DNA from: SOKG01 sp964449845
GTDB taxonomy: Bacteria; Chloroflexota; Dehalococcoidia; SZUA-161
Direction: 5' to 3'
Length of the DNA: 14,508 bases
NCBI GenBank assembly: GCA_964449845.1
Contig: CAYVES010000050.1
Coordinates: forward strand, 1 to 14,508
The position numbers and the translations under genes are program-made. Below the pieces are notes generated by a model, which was not told where the DNA came from, searched no databases, and saw only the letters and a program-made list of their open reading frames with translations. Below, in pieces: positions 1 to 7,747 of the stretch; positions within the stretch are counted from its first letter, which is position 1, and each line of letters opens with the position of its first letter.

Positions 1-1265
1 ACCTTTTTGGAAGGCTCAATAATGAAATCCTCTTTGTATGTCGCCGCTCTGCATCCAGCGAAATGAGTGATAATTTTACTTTTATCGGGTTTCTCATAGT
101 GTGGCTTAAGTCGCTCGAGCACTGGTGCGAATCTATCAAACAACGTTTCAAGCCCTGAAAATGTGGTTGAAACATCCTCCTTATCACATACGTCCTCTGC
201 CGTTGGCCCGAACTGAAGATTGCCATCAATCGTGGGAATGATGCCTCCCCCTTTAGAGTATCGGCTTTTCTCTGCCCCCATGCTAAACGAAGCCAGAACC
301 GTTCGCACCGGCTGGTAGGACTTATCGAAAATGATTGTTTCTCCCTTTCTGGGATGAATGGTGAAGAACCTGTCTCCAGCGAATTCGGCGATCCTATCGG
401 CATATAGTCCCGCCGCGTTGATCAGAATCTGCGTTTTGACGGTTCCTCTTGTTGTATCTACTGCCTTTATGCTTGCTTCCTCGGTTTGGACTCCTATGAC
501 GCTCGTATCTAGAAAGAACCGCACTCCATTTGCCAGGGCATTCTCGGCGTAAGCAATCACGAGGTCAAATACAGAGACGATGCCTGTGTTCCACACCAGC
601 ACACCCCTCCTGACATTGGGGGCAAGCCCTGGCTCGATCTCGTCCAGTTGCTCTCTGTTCAATTGCCACGGAGGCGGGTCCTTTTGTTTCGTGGCGGCCT
701 CCACTACAAAGGGAAGCAACAATTCTTCGCCAGGGTTCTCAGCCACGAGAAGTGTCCCTGTCCGTTTGAGATCAAAGTCAAGTTGGCTGGCAACCTCGTC
801 CCACATTGGGTTTCCCTTGTAGTTCATCTCCCATTTCAGCGTGCCATATTCGGTAACGAGAGCGGGATGTACCATGGCGTTGCTATGCGCTGTCTGGTCC
901 ATGCCAAGGTCATCATGCCTTTCAATTACTGCCGTGCTAAGGTTGAATCGTGAAAGCTCCCTGGCGATTGCTACGCCGATCACTCCACCACCGACAATGA
1001 CTGCGTCGAACTCTTTTCCAGTGAGTTCATCGGACACCTTTTTAGGTGGGACGAACGGTATCCTGCCCGGATAACCGATTTCGTTCAGCACTCCCCTGAC
1101 TTGTTCAAACTCACCGGCGATATGCCCGGCATCAACAGCACTTTGATTAGAGGAGAACCGCCCATTCAATCTTACAACGCTATCTTCAATTGAGACTGTG
1201 GCCTTTTCACCAGTCGCTTTTTCTATCTCACGTTGTATGGTCCGTGCAAGCTTAGCTTTGTTCAT
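1..1265 (-). CDS. FAD-dependent oxidoreductase (GlpA/DAO-like) with N-terminal BON-like domain, 3' end outside window
   Basis: About 421 residues are visible and the frame is open to the window edge, so the C-terminus is missing. Residues about 8-63 look like a BON domain: alternating hydrophobics, a central VRLNGRF strand, then QVRGVLNEI. The FAD-binding Rossmann motif is at residues 88-97 (AVIVGGGVIG), with acidic residue E115 (AVIERH) closing the second strand. The rest resembles the DAO fold of glycerol-3-phosphate dehydrogenase or 2-hydroxyglutarate oxidase, including INAAGLYADRIA where these enzymes carry a NAAG(P/A)W-type motif. The ATG at 1265 overlaps the upstream Fe-S gene by 14 bases and is preceded by GGAG at 7-8 bases, implying translational coupling. 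No signal peptide or membrane segment is seen, so it is probably cytoplasmic or attached through a partner. By family it should oxidise a hydroxy compound and pass electrons to the neighbouring Fe-S protein. The substrate cannot be read from the sequence. Confidence 0.85.
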   Translation of the reverse strand, partial: MNKAKLARTIQREIEKATGEKATVSIEDSVVRLNGRFSSNQSAVDAGHIAGEFEQVRGVLNEIGYPGRIPFVPPKKVSDELTGKEFDAVIVGGGVIGVAIARELSRFNLSTAVIERHDDLGMDQTAHSNAMVHPALVTEYGTLKWEMNYKGNPMWDEVASQLDFDLKRTGTLLVAENPGEELLLPFVVEAATKQKDPPPWQLNREQLDEIEPGLAPNVRRGVLVWNTGIVSVFDLVIAYAENALANGVRFFLDTSVIGVQTEEASIKAVDTTRGTVKTQILINAAGLYADRIAEFAGDRFFTIHPRKGETIIFDKSYQPVRTVLASFSMGAEKSRYSKGGGIIPTIDGNLQFGPTAEDVCDKEDVSTTFSGLETLFDRFAPVLERLKPHYEKPDKSKIITHFAGCRAATYKEDFIIEPSKK

Positions 1266-2340
1266 TGACAATTTGCTCCGAAACAAGTTCAGTTATGTCT
1301 TTCATATCCACATCGGATAGGATAGATTTGCATGTAGGGCATGCTGAAACATAAACATCGGCAGCGGTTTCCCTAAGCTCGTTGATGCGCATTGAACTCA
1401 CCTTATCGGCGAGCTTGCAATCTCCAATTCTCGCTCCGGGCAGTCCCCCGCAGCAGTGTGTATCCGCTCCTGAATAGACTGGTTCCCTTATCTCAAACCC
1501 TAGTACTCCAAGCACCTCTCTAGGAGCTGCGGTAATACCCATATCGTTTGCAAGGATACAAGGGTCGTGAAAAGTTGCCGTGGCATTTCGGCCTCTTACC
1601 TTTATCTTCCCTTCTTCAAGGAGGGCATTGAGGAATTCGCTAGTGTGAACAAATTCTACGCCCAGATCAATGCCTACTTCGCGGTACATTTCTGTCATCA
1701 TTTTCAGACAAGTGGGACAGTCTGCAATGACCTTCCGCAGTTTCCTTTTTTCGATCTCCTCTTTCATTTTCCTTGCTGCCTTCTTGAATCCTTCTATATC
1801 TCCGGCGTAGTAGAGGGGTGCGGCACAGCAGATATCGGCACCACCGAATTCCTGAACCTGCTCCTTGCTCACCGAGATTATCCTATCCATCGCCTTCAGC
1901 ATCTGCTGATCATTGTACGCAGAACAGGAAACAAAATAGCCGAGGTCTCCCGTTCCCTTTTGAAGAAGCTGCCGCTCCCCATGGGGATTACCATACCTCG
2001 TGAACGCTTCTACTCGCTTCCTTGTCTCATCTGGGAGCATGCCCTCTTTGAAAGCTTTGCTTCGTCCTCTGTGAATGAATTTCCTCAGGTCATAATTGTC
2101 GTAGACACAATGTACCTTGCATGCTCCGCACATGGCACTCTGAAACATCACGTCAAAGAAGCCCTGTTCGTCTTCAATAAGTGCTTTCTCCTCGTATAGA
2201 ATGAGACGTGCGATTTTCTGTGGGGTAATTGTCTCATTTCCCGTGGCAAGATACGTGGGGCAACTATATTTACACATGTTGGCGCACATTGCGCAGTTCG
2301 TGATCTGTGCCAACTCTTTCTTATCTTTCATCTTCGACAA
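1252..2340 (-). CDS. (Fe-S)-binding oxidoreductase subunit with two CCG domains (HdrD/GlcF/GlpC-like)
   Basis: The 362-residue product has an N-terminal ferredoxin-type region and two cysteine-rich CCG domains, the architecture of heterodisulfide reductase subunit D, glycolate oxidase GlcF and GlpC. Cluster cysteines are C16, C19, C23 and C27-P, then C71, C74 and C78. The first set has three residues instead of two between its second and third cysteines. The second lacks an adjacent fourth Cys-Pro, so cluster binding may be altered. CCG domain 1 uses C139, C171-C172 and C208PTC211. CCG domain 2 uses HDPC261, C296C297GG and C334PTC337. The longest frame starts with TTG at 2340, five to six bases after GAGG. 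An ATG at 2331 is a credible alternative. The start overlaps the upstream flavin gene by 20 bases (11 with the ATG). Between two flavoproteins, it most likely relays electrons to a membrane or soluble acceptor. Confidence 0.9.
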   Translation of the reverse strand: MSKMKDKKELAQITNCAMCANMCKYSCPTYLATGNETITPQKIARLILYEEKALIEDEQGFFDVMFQSAMCGACKVHCVYDNYDLRKFIHRGRSKAFKEGMLPDETRKRVEAFTRYGNPHGERQLLQKGTGDLGYFVSCSAYNDQQMLKAMDRIISVSKEQVQEFGGADICCAAPLYYAGDIEGFKKAARKMKEEIEKRKLRKVIADCPTCLKMMTEMYREVGIDLGVEFVHTSEFLNALLEEGKIKVRGRNATATFHDPCILANDMGITAAPREVLGVLGFEIREPVYSGADTHCCGGLPGARIGDCKLADKVSSMRINELRETAADVYVSACPTCKSILSDVDMKDITELVSEQIVNEQS

Positions 2341-3754
2341 GTTTTCCTCTATTCAGAATACCATTCTTGTCCAATGCAGATTTGATCCTCTGCAGCAGCT
2401 CCACCCCGCTAGCGCCCAACTCCTGCTGCATGAACTGCTTTCTCCAGTGTCCAATTCCATGGTGATGGCTGATAGAGCCGTTGTTTCTTAAAGTGGCTTG
2501 CATGGCAGCACTCCACGTATCCTGGTAGTAACGCAATGGGTCTTTGGGGAAACCAGCGAACGTCATGTACAGGCAAGCTCCCTCCGGATAGAAATGCGAG
2601 AAATGTCCCGAAATCATTACCGCTCCCTTCACCGCATTCATTGAGGCGATCATATCCTCATAGAGATTTGCGGCATCCTTAAACAGGGAAACAACCTCAA
2701 TTGTGTCTACAACGGCTCCCTGTTGCATTACGACAGGGCCTAAACCTATGTCGAAACGTTTCTCGAGCCATATGTCCACAGGATCCTCTCCCTTAGGCTC
2801 TCCTCCATTTTCTTCGGCAATTCTCCTGATTACGCTGCTTTCAAGCGCCACGAAATCTGGGTCGCCTTCGGAGACGAAGATGACCGTTACCCTGTTTCCT
2901 ATTTCCTTAAAATACCTTTCACTTTCAGATTCATCGAATATTCTTACCACCGCGGGCCTCGCATCGCCTCTCAGAATCTCGCGCACAACGTCCAATGCTA
3001 CTTCAACAGACCGGAAGACAAACGACTGTTTTGCCGTTCCCTTTGGCAGAGGATGCACTGATACCACTGCCTTGGTCACAATGCCCAGAGTTCCTTCACC
3101 GCCCAGGAACAGGTCTTTCAGCGAAGGTCCCACGGAGCGCCTTGGAACCGGTTTAATATCAAGAAGACTCCCATCGGGAAGCACGACCTCCATTCCCAGA
3201 ACCATATCCTCGATTTTTCCGTATTTCGTGGAAAACTGGCCTGCAGCCCGTGTTGAGATCCATCCCCCAAGCGTGGAACAGTGGAGGGACTGGGGGATAT
3301 TCCTCAGTGAATAGCCCCTGTGATTCAGCTCCCGCTCGAGATTTGCGCCGATAATTCCTGCCTCAAACCCAGCAACCAGTGACACTTCATCAAGGAAAAT
3401 AAACCTGTTCATTCCCTGAAGGTTCAAGATAGCGCTCCCACCTGTGGGAATAGCGCCGCCGAGCACACCCGAACCACCACCAAATGGCGTGATGTGAACC
3501 TTGTACTCATTAGCACATCTGAGGATGCCCTGTATTTCCTCACCATTACTGGGAGAGATGACCGCACAGGGAAGCGATGGCAGATCGCCATACTGGGAGA
3601 GGAACACACCGTACAACCAGTAGTCAAGACTGTAGGAAATGAGGTCGCATTCCCTTTGGGAGACATTCTCCTCTCCAACAATATGTTTCACTTTTTCGAT
3701 AAACTCACGAGGTAGCGCCTCTTCTTGTTGTGACAGATAGGTTTTTATCTTCAT
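2321..3754 (-). CDS. FAD-linked oxidase, alkyl-DHAP synthase (AGPS)/GlcD-like
   Basis: The 477-residue product belongs to the vanillyl-alcohol-oxidase/FAD-linked oxidase superfamily. The FAD-binding half shows PFGGGSGVLGG (residues 90-100), STLGGWISTRAAG (160-172), YGKIEDMVLG (178-187) and FLGGEGTLGIVT (216-227). The C-terminal half resembles alkyl-dihydroxyacetonephosphate synthase: DTIEV near 350, GHFSHFYPEGACLY (383-396) and SHHHGIGHWR (429-438). GlcD and D-lactate dehydrogenases normally carry a GEHGIG-type motif there, so the triple histidine favours the AGPS branch. Known AGPS makes the ether bond of ether lipids without net electron transfer. Here the gene is fused by overlaps to an Fe-S subunit and another flavoenzyme, which suggests a dehydrogenase complex instead. 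The start is ATG with GAAGGA about six bases upstream. It is the first gene of the operon. No transmembrane segment is apparent. Confidence 0.88.
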   Translation of the reverse strand: MKIKTYLSQQEEALPREFIEKVKHIVGEENVSQRECDLISYSLDYWLYGVFLSQYGDLPSLPCAVISPSNGEEIQGILRCANEYKVHITPFGGGSGVLGGAIPTGGSAILNLQGMNRFIFLDEVSLVAGFEAGIIGANLERELNHRGYSLRNIPQSLHCSTLGGWISTRAAGQFSTKYGKIEDMVLGMEVVLPDGSLLDIKPVPRRSVGPSLKDLFLGGEGTLGIVTKAVVSVHPLPKGTAKQSFVFRSVEVALDVVREILRGDARPAVVRIFDESESERYFKEIGNRVTVIFVSEGDPDFVALESSVIRRIAEENGGEPKGEDPVDIWLEKRFDIGLGPVVMQQGAVVDTIEVVSLFKDAANLYEDMIASMNAVKGAVMISGHFSHFYPEGACLYMTFAGFPKDPLRYYQDTWSAAMQATLRNNGSISHHHGIGHWRKQFMQQELGASGVELLQRIKSALDKNGILNRGKLVEDER

Positions 3755-3962
3755 TGCTGTCCTTCGCTTTCCAGAATATGGGATGTCAAACAGCGGAGGC
3801 TTCCTGCCCAGCAGTTCCCTGACGTTAGGCTAGCATCTTTCCGAAGTGTTATCAAGCATCCGCCCCCGCACTCATGCCTTGCGACCTTATGAGAGGGATT
3901 ATTATCATAGGGTTCAGCGTCGGCTGCACAACCCGCTAGAAAGTACAGTTTTTCCGAGATTA

Positions 3963-3989
3963 TTGACATTGAAGTTGCGAATATACTAT
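3963..3989 (+). promoter_or_regulatory. candidate sigma70-type promoter for the DUF5679-like gene
   Basis: A perfect TTGACA (3963-3968) is followed 15 bases later by TACTAT (3984-3989), with an overlapping TATACT at 3982. Transcription would start near 3996, about 22 bases before the ATG at 4018. The 15-base spacer is shorter than ideal, so this is a candidate only. Confidence 0.35.
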
Positions 3990-4017
3990 GCTCTGTACCA
4001 AAACGGGAGGTGGACCA

Positions 4018-4158
4018 ATGCAAGCGTACTGCATGAAGTGCCGTGCCAAGAGAGAGATGAAGGATGCCAAGGCCATAACGATGAAGAACAAGAAACCAGC
4101 GACGCAGGGCGTTTGCCCCGTGTGTGGCACCAAAATGTTTAGAATAGGGAAGGGTTGA
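4018..4158 (+). CDS. DUF5679-like small zinc-ribbon protein (46 aa)
   Basis: The 46-residue product has two CxxC knuckles, C5MKC8 and C33PVC36G, separated by a basic linker, and ends in GTKMFRIGKG. The pattern AYCMKCRAKREM ... CPVCGTKMFRIGK is what I recognise as DUF5679, a family of very short proteins of unknown function. The four cysteines should bind one zinc ion in a rubredoxin/zinc-ribbon-like fold. The ATG is preceded by GGGAGGTGG (4005-4013), with GGAGG seven bases from the start. It is transcribed divergently from the redox operon and convergently with the acetyltransferase, so it appears to be a single-gene unit. A role in nucleic-acid binding is possible from the fold and lysine content, but this is not demonstrated. 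Confidence 0.85.
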   Translation: MQAYCMKCRAKREMKDAKAITMKNKKPATQGVCPVCGTKMFRIGKG

Positions 4159-4265
4159 AGCTGGGCACTATCTTGCGAATCATCCCATCTGGCGTTTTGT
4201 TGCCCCGATTGGTGTAGTCTCTTGGGCCAGCACGCGTCGCAGTATCCCGCGCCCATATCATATAT

Positions 4266-4712
4266 TCAAGGGCCGTGTGAAAGTCGTCTCTGCATTTTTG
4301 AGTGCTTGATGTTAGCTTCCCAGAAAGGGAGGCCTGATTGCTCAAAGCCGCATGACTTATAGAATTCGACGACTCCAAGTTGGGCATGGAGGACTACGTG
4401 CTCTACTTGCTTGTTCCTTAGTTCTTCGTTCAGAAAGGAAATGATTCTCCTTCCGATTCCTTTGCGGCGGAAAGCTTCTGTGACAGCCATTCTCTCCAGT
4501 TTTGCTCGACTGTCAGCCAGGAATAGAACCCGGGCAGTGCCGATAACTCGCTCTCCATCCTTGACCACAACATGCAGCGCCTCCCGGTCACGGTCATCGA
4601 ACACCAGGTCTTCTGGGATACCTTGCTCCCCAACGAACACCTGCCTCCTCACCTCGAAGGCACCTTTCAGGTCTCTATCGCCTGCCACCAGTTCATAGGT
4701 AACTTCGTCCAT
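4266..4712 (-). CDS. GNAT-family N-acetyltransferase (YjcF/ElaA-like)
   Basis: The 148-residue product fits a single GNAT domain. It has RRQVFVGEQGIP at residues 22-33, the acetyl-CoA pyrophosphate-binding motif LERMAVTEAFRRKGIGRRI at 72-90 (RRKGIG forms the loop), and motif B EFYKSCGF at 116-123. It ends in FWEANIKHSKM, which recalls the F-EA-I-H-M ending seen in YjcF-like members. The reaction is acetyl transfer from acetyl-CoA to an amine. The acceptor, small molecule or protein, cannot be told from sequence. No good Shine-Dalgarno precedes the ATG at 4712. It stands alone, 114 bases downstream of the ABC operon on the same strand, and could be read through from it. Confidence 0.88.
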   Translation of the reverse strand: MDEVTYELVAGDRDLKGAFEVRRQVFVGEQGIPEDLVFDDRDREALHVVVKDGERVIGTARVLFLADSRAKLERMAVTEAFRRKGIGRRIISFLNEELRNKQVEHVVLHAQLGVVEFYKSCGFEQSGLPFWEANIKHSKMQRRLSHGP

Positions 4713-4826
4713 AGCTATCTAAATAGAATCTCTTGCAACGAAGAATAGGAGCCTGGAATTCACGCTGTCTTGCGCAACCGATTGGAGTGCCTCTTAATAC
4801 CCGATTTCCCCCGCTAGGGCTCCCCT

Positions 4827-5708
4827 TCAATCGCGCGGGCGCTGGCTGAGCAGAATAGAATCGTCCTTGAACTGCTCTCCTGCGGCTCGCTCAAAGGCAG
4901 TCACCAGGTCACTAATGGTAAGCGTCTTTTTATCCTCCTCCCCCATATCCACTATAATCTTGCCTTTGTGCATCATGATCAGTCTGTTTCCGTAGCGTAG
5001 GGCAATCTCCATGTTATGGGTGACCATTATGGTGCTCATCTTTTCACGGTGCACAATCATGTCGCTTAATTGAAGCACCGTTTCAGCTGTCTTTGGGTCG
5101 AGGGTGGCTACATGCTCATCGAGCAGCAGTATGGTTGGCTTACTTATGGTCGCCATGACCAGGGCCAGGGCCTGCCTTTGTCCTCCGGAAAGGGTACCCA
5201 CCGGGGTACTCAGTCTGTCTTCCAAGCCAAGCCCGAGTAAGGCTAAGTTCTGACGAAACAACTCTCTTCGCTGTTTGTTGACGGCTCCCCTCAGTCCCCT
5301 CGTTTGCCCACGCTTCAGAGCCAATGAGAGGTTCTCCTCGATAGTCATTTTAGCAGCGGTACCTATATGGGGGTCTTGATATACTCTAGCAGTGTAGCGA
5401 GCGTGCTTATGTTCACTGAGATTGGTAATATCCTTACCGCGAATAAGAATCTTGCCGCCTCTTTCCGGCGGAAAGACACCGGCAATAACATTAAGCAGTG
5501 TAGTTTTTCCAGCGCCATTGCTGCCAATAACAGTAATGAAGTCCTGGTCATAGACATCGAGATTTATGCCCTCTATCGCTGTGACTTCATCCACAGTGTT
5601 CCGAGCAAAGATCTTCTTTATATCTCTGAGTTGAAGTATGCTGCGATTGCTAGCTGTATTCATTGCTGATGCTTTTTCACCATCTTGCCGCTGGTGGTAT
5701 CCACTCAT
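4827..5708 (-). CDS. ABC transporter ATP-binding protein (COG1101 type)
   Basis: The 293-residue product contains all ABC nucleotide-binding motifs: Walker A GSNGAGKT (residues 62-69), Q-loop glutamine Q111, signature LSGGQ (173-177), Walker B ILLLDEH with catalytic E198, the D-loop LDPKT and switch histidine H231. It should hydrolyse ATP on the cytoplasmic face to drive uptake by the permease encoded just upstream. The ATG at 5708 overlaps the permease by 32 bases. An in-frame ATG at 5663, residue 16, lies 13 bases after the permease stop. Since family similarity begins only around residue 24 (ILQLRDIKKIF), either start could be used. The stop at 4827 ends the operon. No T-rich terminator hairpin is visible in the 114 bases that follow. 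Confidence 0.93.
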   Translation of the reverse strand: MSGYHQRQDGEKASAMNTASNRSILQLRDIKKIFARNTVDEVTAIEGINLDVYDQDFITVIGSNGAGKTTLLNVIAGVFPPERGGKILIRGKDITNLSEHKHARYTARVYQDPHIGTAAKMTIEENLSLALKRGQTRGLRGAVNKQRRELFRQNLALLGLGLEDRLSTPVGTLSGGQRQALALVMATISKPTILLLDEHVATLDPKTAETVLQLSDMIVHREKMSTIMVTHNMEIALRYGNRLIMMHKGKIIVDMGEEDKKTLTISDLVTAFERAAGEQFKDDSILLSQRPRD

Positions 5709-6594
5709 GGCGCATCTTCTTCTGTATAAATGGGATTGACAGGGCTGCGATGACGAGCAGTGCAGTAATCAGCTTCAAATTGTTCGGGTCCATGCCTAAT
5801 CTGAGGGCAGTGCCCAGGATCAGGCGATATGCGAAGGCGCCACCCACCACCGCCAGAAGCGTGAAAGCGACACCCCGGGGTCGAAATAATCCCTCACCAA
5901 CTATTACCGATGCCAAGCCCATTATAATCATCCCTATTCCCATACCTACGTCAGTGAGTCCCTGGTTTTGAGCCACCAAAGCACCCGAGAGAGCAACGAG
6001 TCCGTTAGAGACGGAAACACCCATAATCGTAGTCATATCGGTACTTGTTCCGAGACCACGAACCATCTGCTCATTTTCACCTGTTGCCCTTAGCGCCAGA
6101 CCTATCTCAGTGCGGAGAAACCAGTTCAAGATGGCAAGAATGACAAAGACGAGTACCACCATAACTATGATTGACAGATGGACACTTGACAGAGTAACAC
6201 CGATTCCGTTCAGTAATTCGGATACTTGGTCAAAGACTGTTACCTCGCGGAGGAGAGGGATATTGGGTTTCCCCATAATCATCAGATTTATGGAATAGAG
6301 ACCGACCATCATGAGTATGCCAGCGAGTAGGGCATTTATCCTGAGCTTGGTATTTAGCAGTGAAGTCCCCAGCCCAGCACATGCCCCGGCACCAAAAGCG
6401 GCTATCGTTGCCAGCCAGGGGTTGAAACCATCTACGATCATGATGGCGGCAACAGCACCGCCAAGAGGGAAACTGCCATCCACGCTGAGGTCAGGGAAGG
6501 CAAGCACGCGAAAGGTGAGATATACCCCTATCGCCACAAAGCCATATACCAGCCCTTCGTAGAACGCGACAGATAATAAATCACCTACATCCAA
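5677..6594 (-). CDS. ABC transporter permease (COG4120/BPD_transp_2 type), TTG start
   Basis: The 305-residue product is strongly hydrophobic, with about eight or nine potential membrane segments, and resembles branched-chain-amino-acid-type permeases. Recognisable pieces are FPDLSVDGSFPLGGAVAA near residues 33-50, RTEIGLALRATGENEQMVRGLG (a cytoplasmic loop likely to contact the ATPase) and GLASVIVGEGLF. The start must be TTG at 6594: the only upstream in-frame sequence hits TAA two codons earlier, and a purine-rich GGAGAGGAGGAAG (6603-6615) lies eight bases upstream. Lying between the lipoprotein and ATPase genes, it forms the membrane channel of a three-gene importer. The weak initiation codon may lower its output relative to the binding protein. 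Confidence 0.92.
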   Translation of the reverse strand: MDVGDLLSVAFYEGLVYGFVAIGVYLTFRVLAFPDLSVDGSFPLGGAVAAIMIVDGFNPWLATIAAFGAGACAGLGTSLLNTKLRINALLAGILMMVGLYSINLMIMGKPNIPLLREVTVFDQVSELLNGIGVTLSSVHLSIIVMVVLVFVILAILNWFLRTEIGLALRATGENEQMVRGLGTSTDMTTIMGVSVSNGLVALSGALVAQNQGLTDVGMGIGMIIMGLASVIVGEGLFRPRGVAFTLLAVVGGAFAYRLILGTALRLGMDPNNLKLITALLVIAALSIPFIQKKMRHEWIPPAARW

Positions 6595-6674
6595 GCTTTA
6601 TACTTCCTCCTCTCCAAAACCTGGACGGGTATCTCTTGACTATTCAAATCTGGGCTGGTTATTCCTGACAGCGC

Positions 6675-7676
6675 TTATTCCGTATATATTGTTAGAGCTT
6701 TGTCGATGATTTCCTGGGGAATGGTTACCCCAAATCTCTCCGCTGCCGCGGTGTTCACTGTATAGCTGAAGTACCTGCCAAGCTCCACGGGGATGTCAGC
6801 GGCGCTGGTCCCTTCCAGTATCTTAACCGCCATCTCGCCCGTCTGATAGCCTACATCATAGTAATCAAATCCCAGGCAGGCTATTCCACCCTTCTCAATC
6901 GATGGGTCATCGGAGGGGAAGAACGGTATCATATTATCCTCGCAGACCTTAATCAGTGCCTCGAGCCCGGATACCACAGTGTTATCGGTGCCGACCCAGA
7001 TAGCATCCACTTGCCCTACCAACGATTGAGCTGCCGTGTGAACGTCAGCACTGGTAGATACTGTTCTCTCCACTACCGTAATGCCCAATGGGGGGCATAC
7101 CTCCTTGAGCTTGTCATTCAGCACCACCGAGTTGACTTCGCTGGCATTGTAAATTGTTCCCAGCTTGGTAACACTAGGTACAATATCCAGAATCAGGTCA
7201 ACATTGCTTCCCACTTCAATCATATCACTGGTTCCGGTCACATTCTCCCCGGGGTGGTCCCAGTCGCTGACTAGTTCGGCAGCCACCGGGTCGGTTATGG
7301 CACAAAACAGGACAGGTATATCTGTTCCCTCGGCTGCGTTGACGCATTGCTGACTGATACGGGTACCAAAGCTGAAGATTAGGTCCACCTTATCACTGAC
7401 AAATCTCTGGGCGATGGTCTGCTCGAGGGTGGCATCACCCTCGGGGTTCTGATAGTCATATGCCACGTTCTCGTCTTCCACGTATCCTGCATCAGCCAAG
7501 GCATCGATAAAACCCAGCCTGCCAGCGTCAGCGGCGGGATGAGTGGCGAACTGCGTTAAGCCAATGTTGTACTCCATCTCCTCGCCGCCACAGGCACTCA
7601 TAAGCGGCAATGTCACGGCTAATGCCAATACCAGACAAACACCAACCATGATCTTTGATGTTACCCGCTTTCTCAT
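6675..7676 (-). CDS. ABC transporter substrate-binding lipoprotein (COG2984, TrpX-like)
   Basis: The 333-residue product starts with a basic segment and a hydrophobic stretch ending in the lipobox LMSAC (C29), so it should be an exported, lipid-anchored binding protein. The mature part shows the ABC_sub_bind fold: YNIGLTQFATHPAADAGRLGF after the anchor, DLIFSFGTRISQQ, IPVLFCAITDPVAAELV, NVTGTSD, LGTIYNASEVNS, VDAIWVGTDNTVVS and GGIACLGFDYYDVGYQTGEMA. Characterised relatives bind tryptophan or tyrosine, but the ligands of most members are unknown, so I do not assign one. The ATG has an AGGAGGT site six bases upstream (7683-7689). It is the first gene of the importer operon, with an 80-base gap to the permease. 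Confidence 0.93.
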   Translation of the reverse strand: MRKRVTSKIMVGVCLVLALAVTLPLMSACGGEEMEYNIGLTQFATHPAADAGRLGFIDALADAGYVEDENVAYDYQNPEGDATLEQTIAQRFVSDKVDLIFSFGTRISQQCVNAAEGTDIPVLFCAITDPVAAELVSDWDHPGENVTGTSDMIEVGSNVDLILDIVPSVTKLGTIYNASEVNSVVLNDKLKEVCPPLGITVVERTVSTSADVHTAAQSLVGQVDAIWVGTDNTVVSGLEALIKVCEDNMIPFFPSDDPSIEKGGIACLGFDYYDVGYQTGEMAVKILEGTSAADIPVELGRYFSYTVNTAAAERFGVTIPQEIIDKALTIYTE

Positions 7677-7721
7677 TTAGAAACCTCCTACAATGAACTT
7701 AACTTGCTCAACTTGCCAGCA

Positions 7722-7747
7722 CTATTTGCTCATTTCACCCCCTTCCT
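7722..7747 (-). promoter_or_regulatory. strong ribosome-binding site with a three-codon mini-ORF in the ABC operon leader
   Basis: On the minus strand AGGAAGGGGGTGAA directly precedes ATG AGC AAA TAG (start at 7733, stop at 7722), 46 bases before the binding-protein start. It may be a chance occurrence or a minimal leader that influences ribosome traffic. No attenuator hairpin accompanies it. Confidence 0.25.

Noticed and set aside
1567..2199. 210-codon plus-strand frame
   Set aside because: It is antisense to the HdrD-like gene, has no recognisable domain, and the minus-strand frame shows all CCG motifs.
3751..4023. 90-codon minus-strand frame upstream of the AGPS-like gene
   Set aside because: It spans the divergent promoter region and the DUF5679-like start, has no domain, and encodes a cysteine/serine-rich low-quality sequence typical of non-coding DNA.
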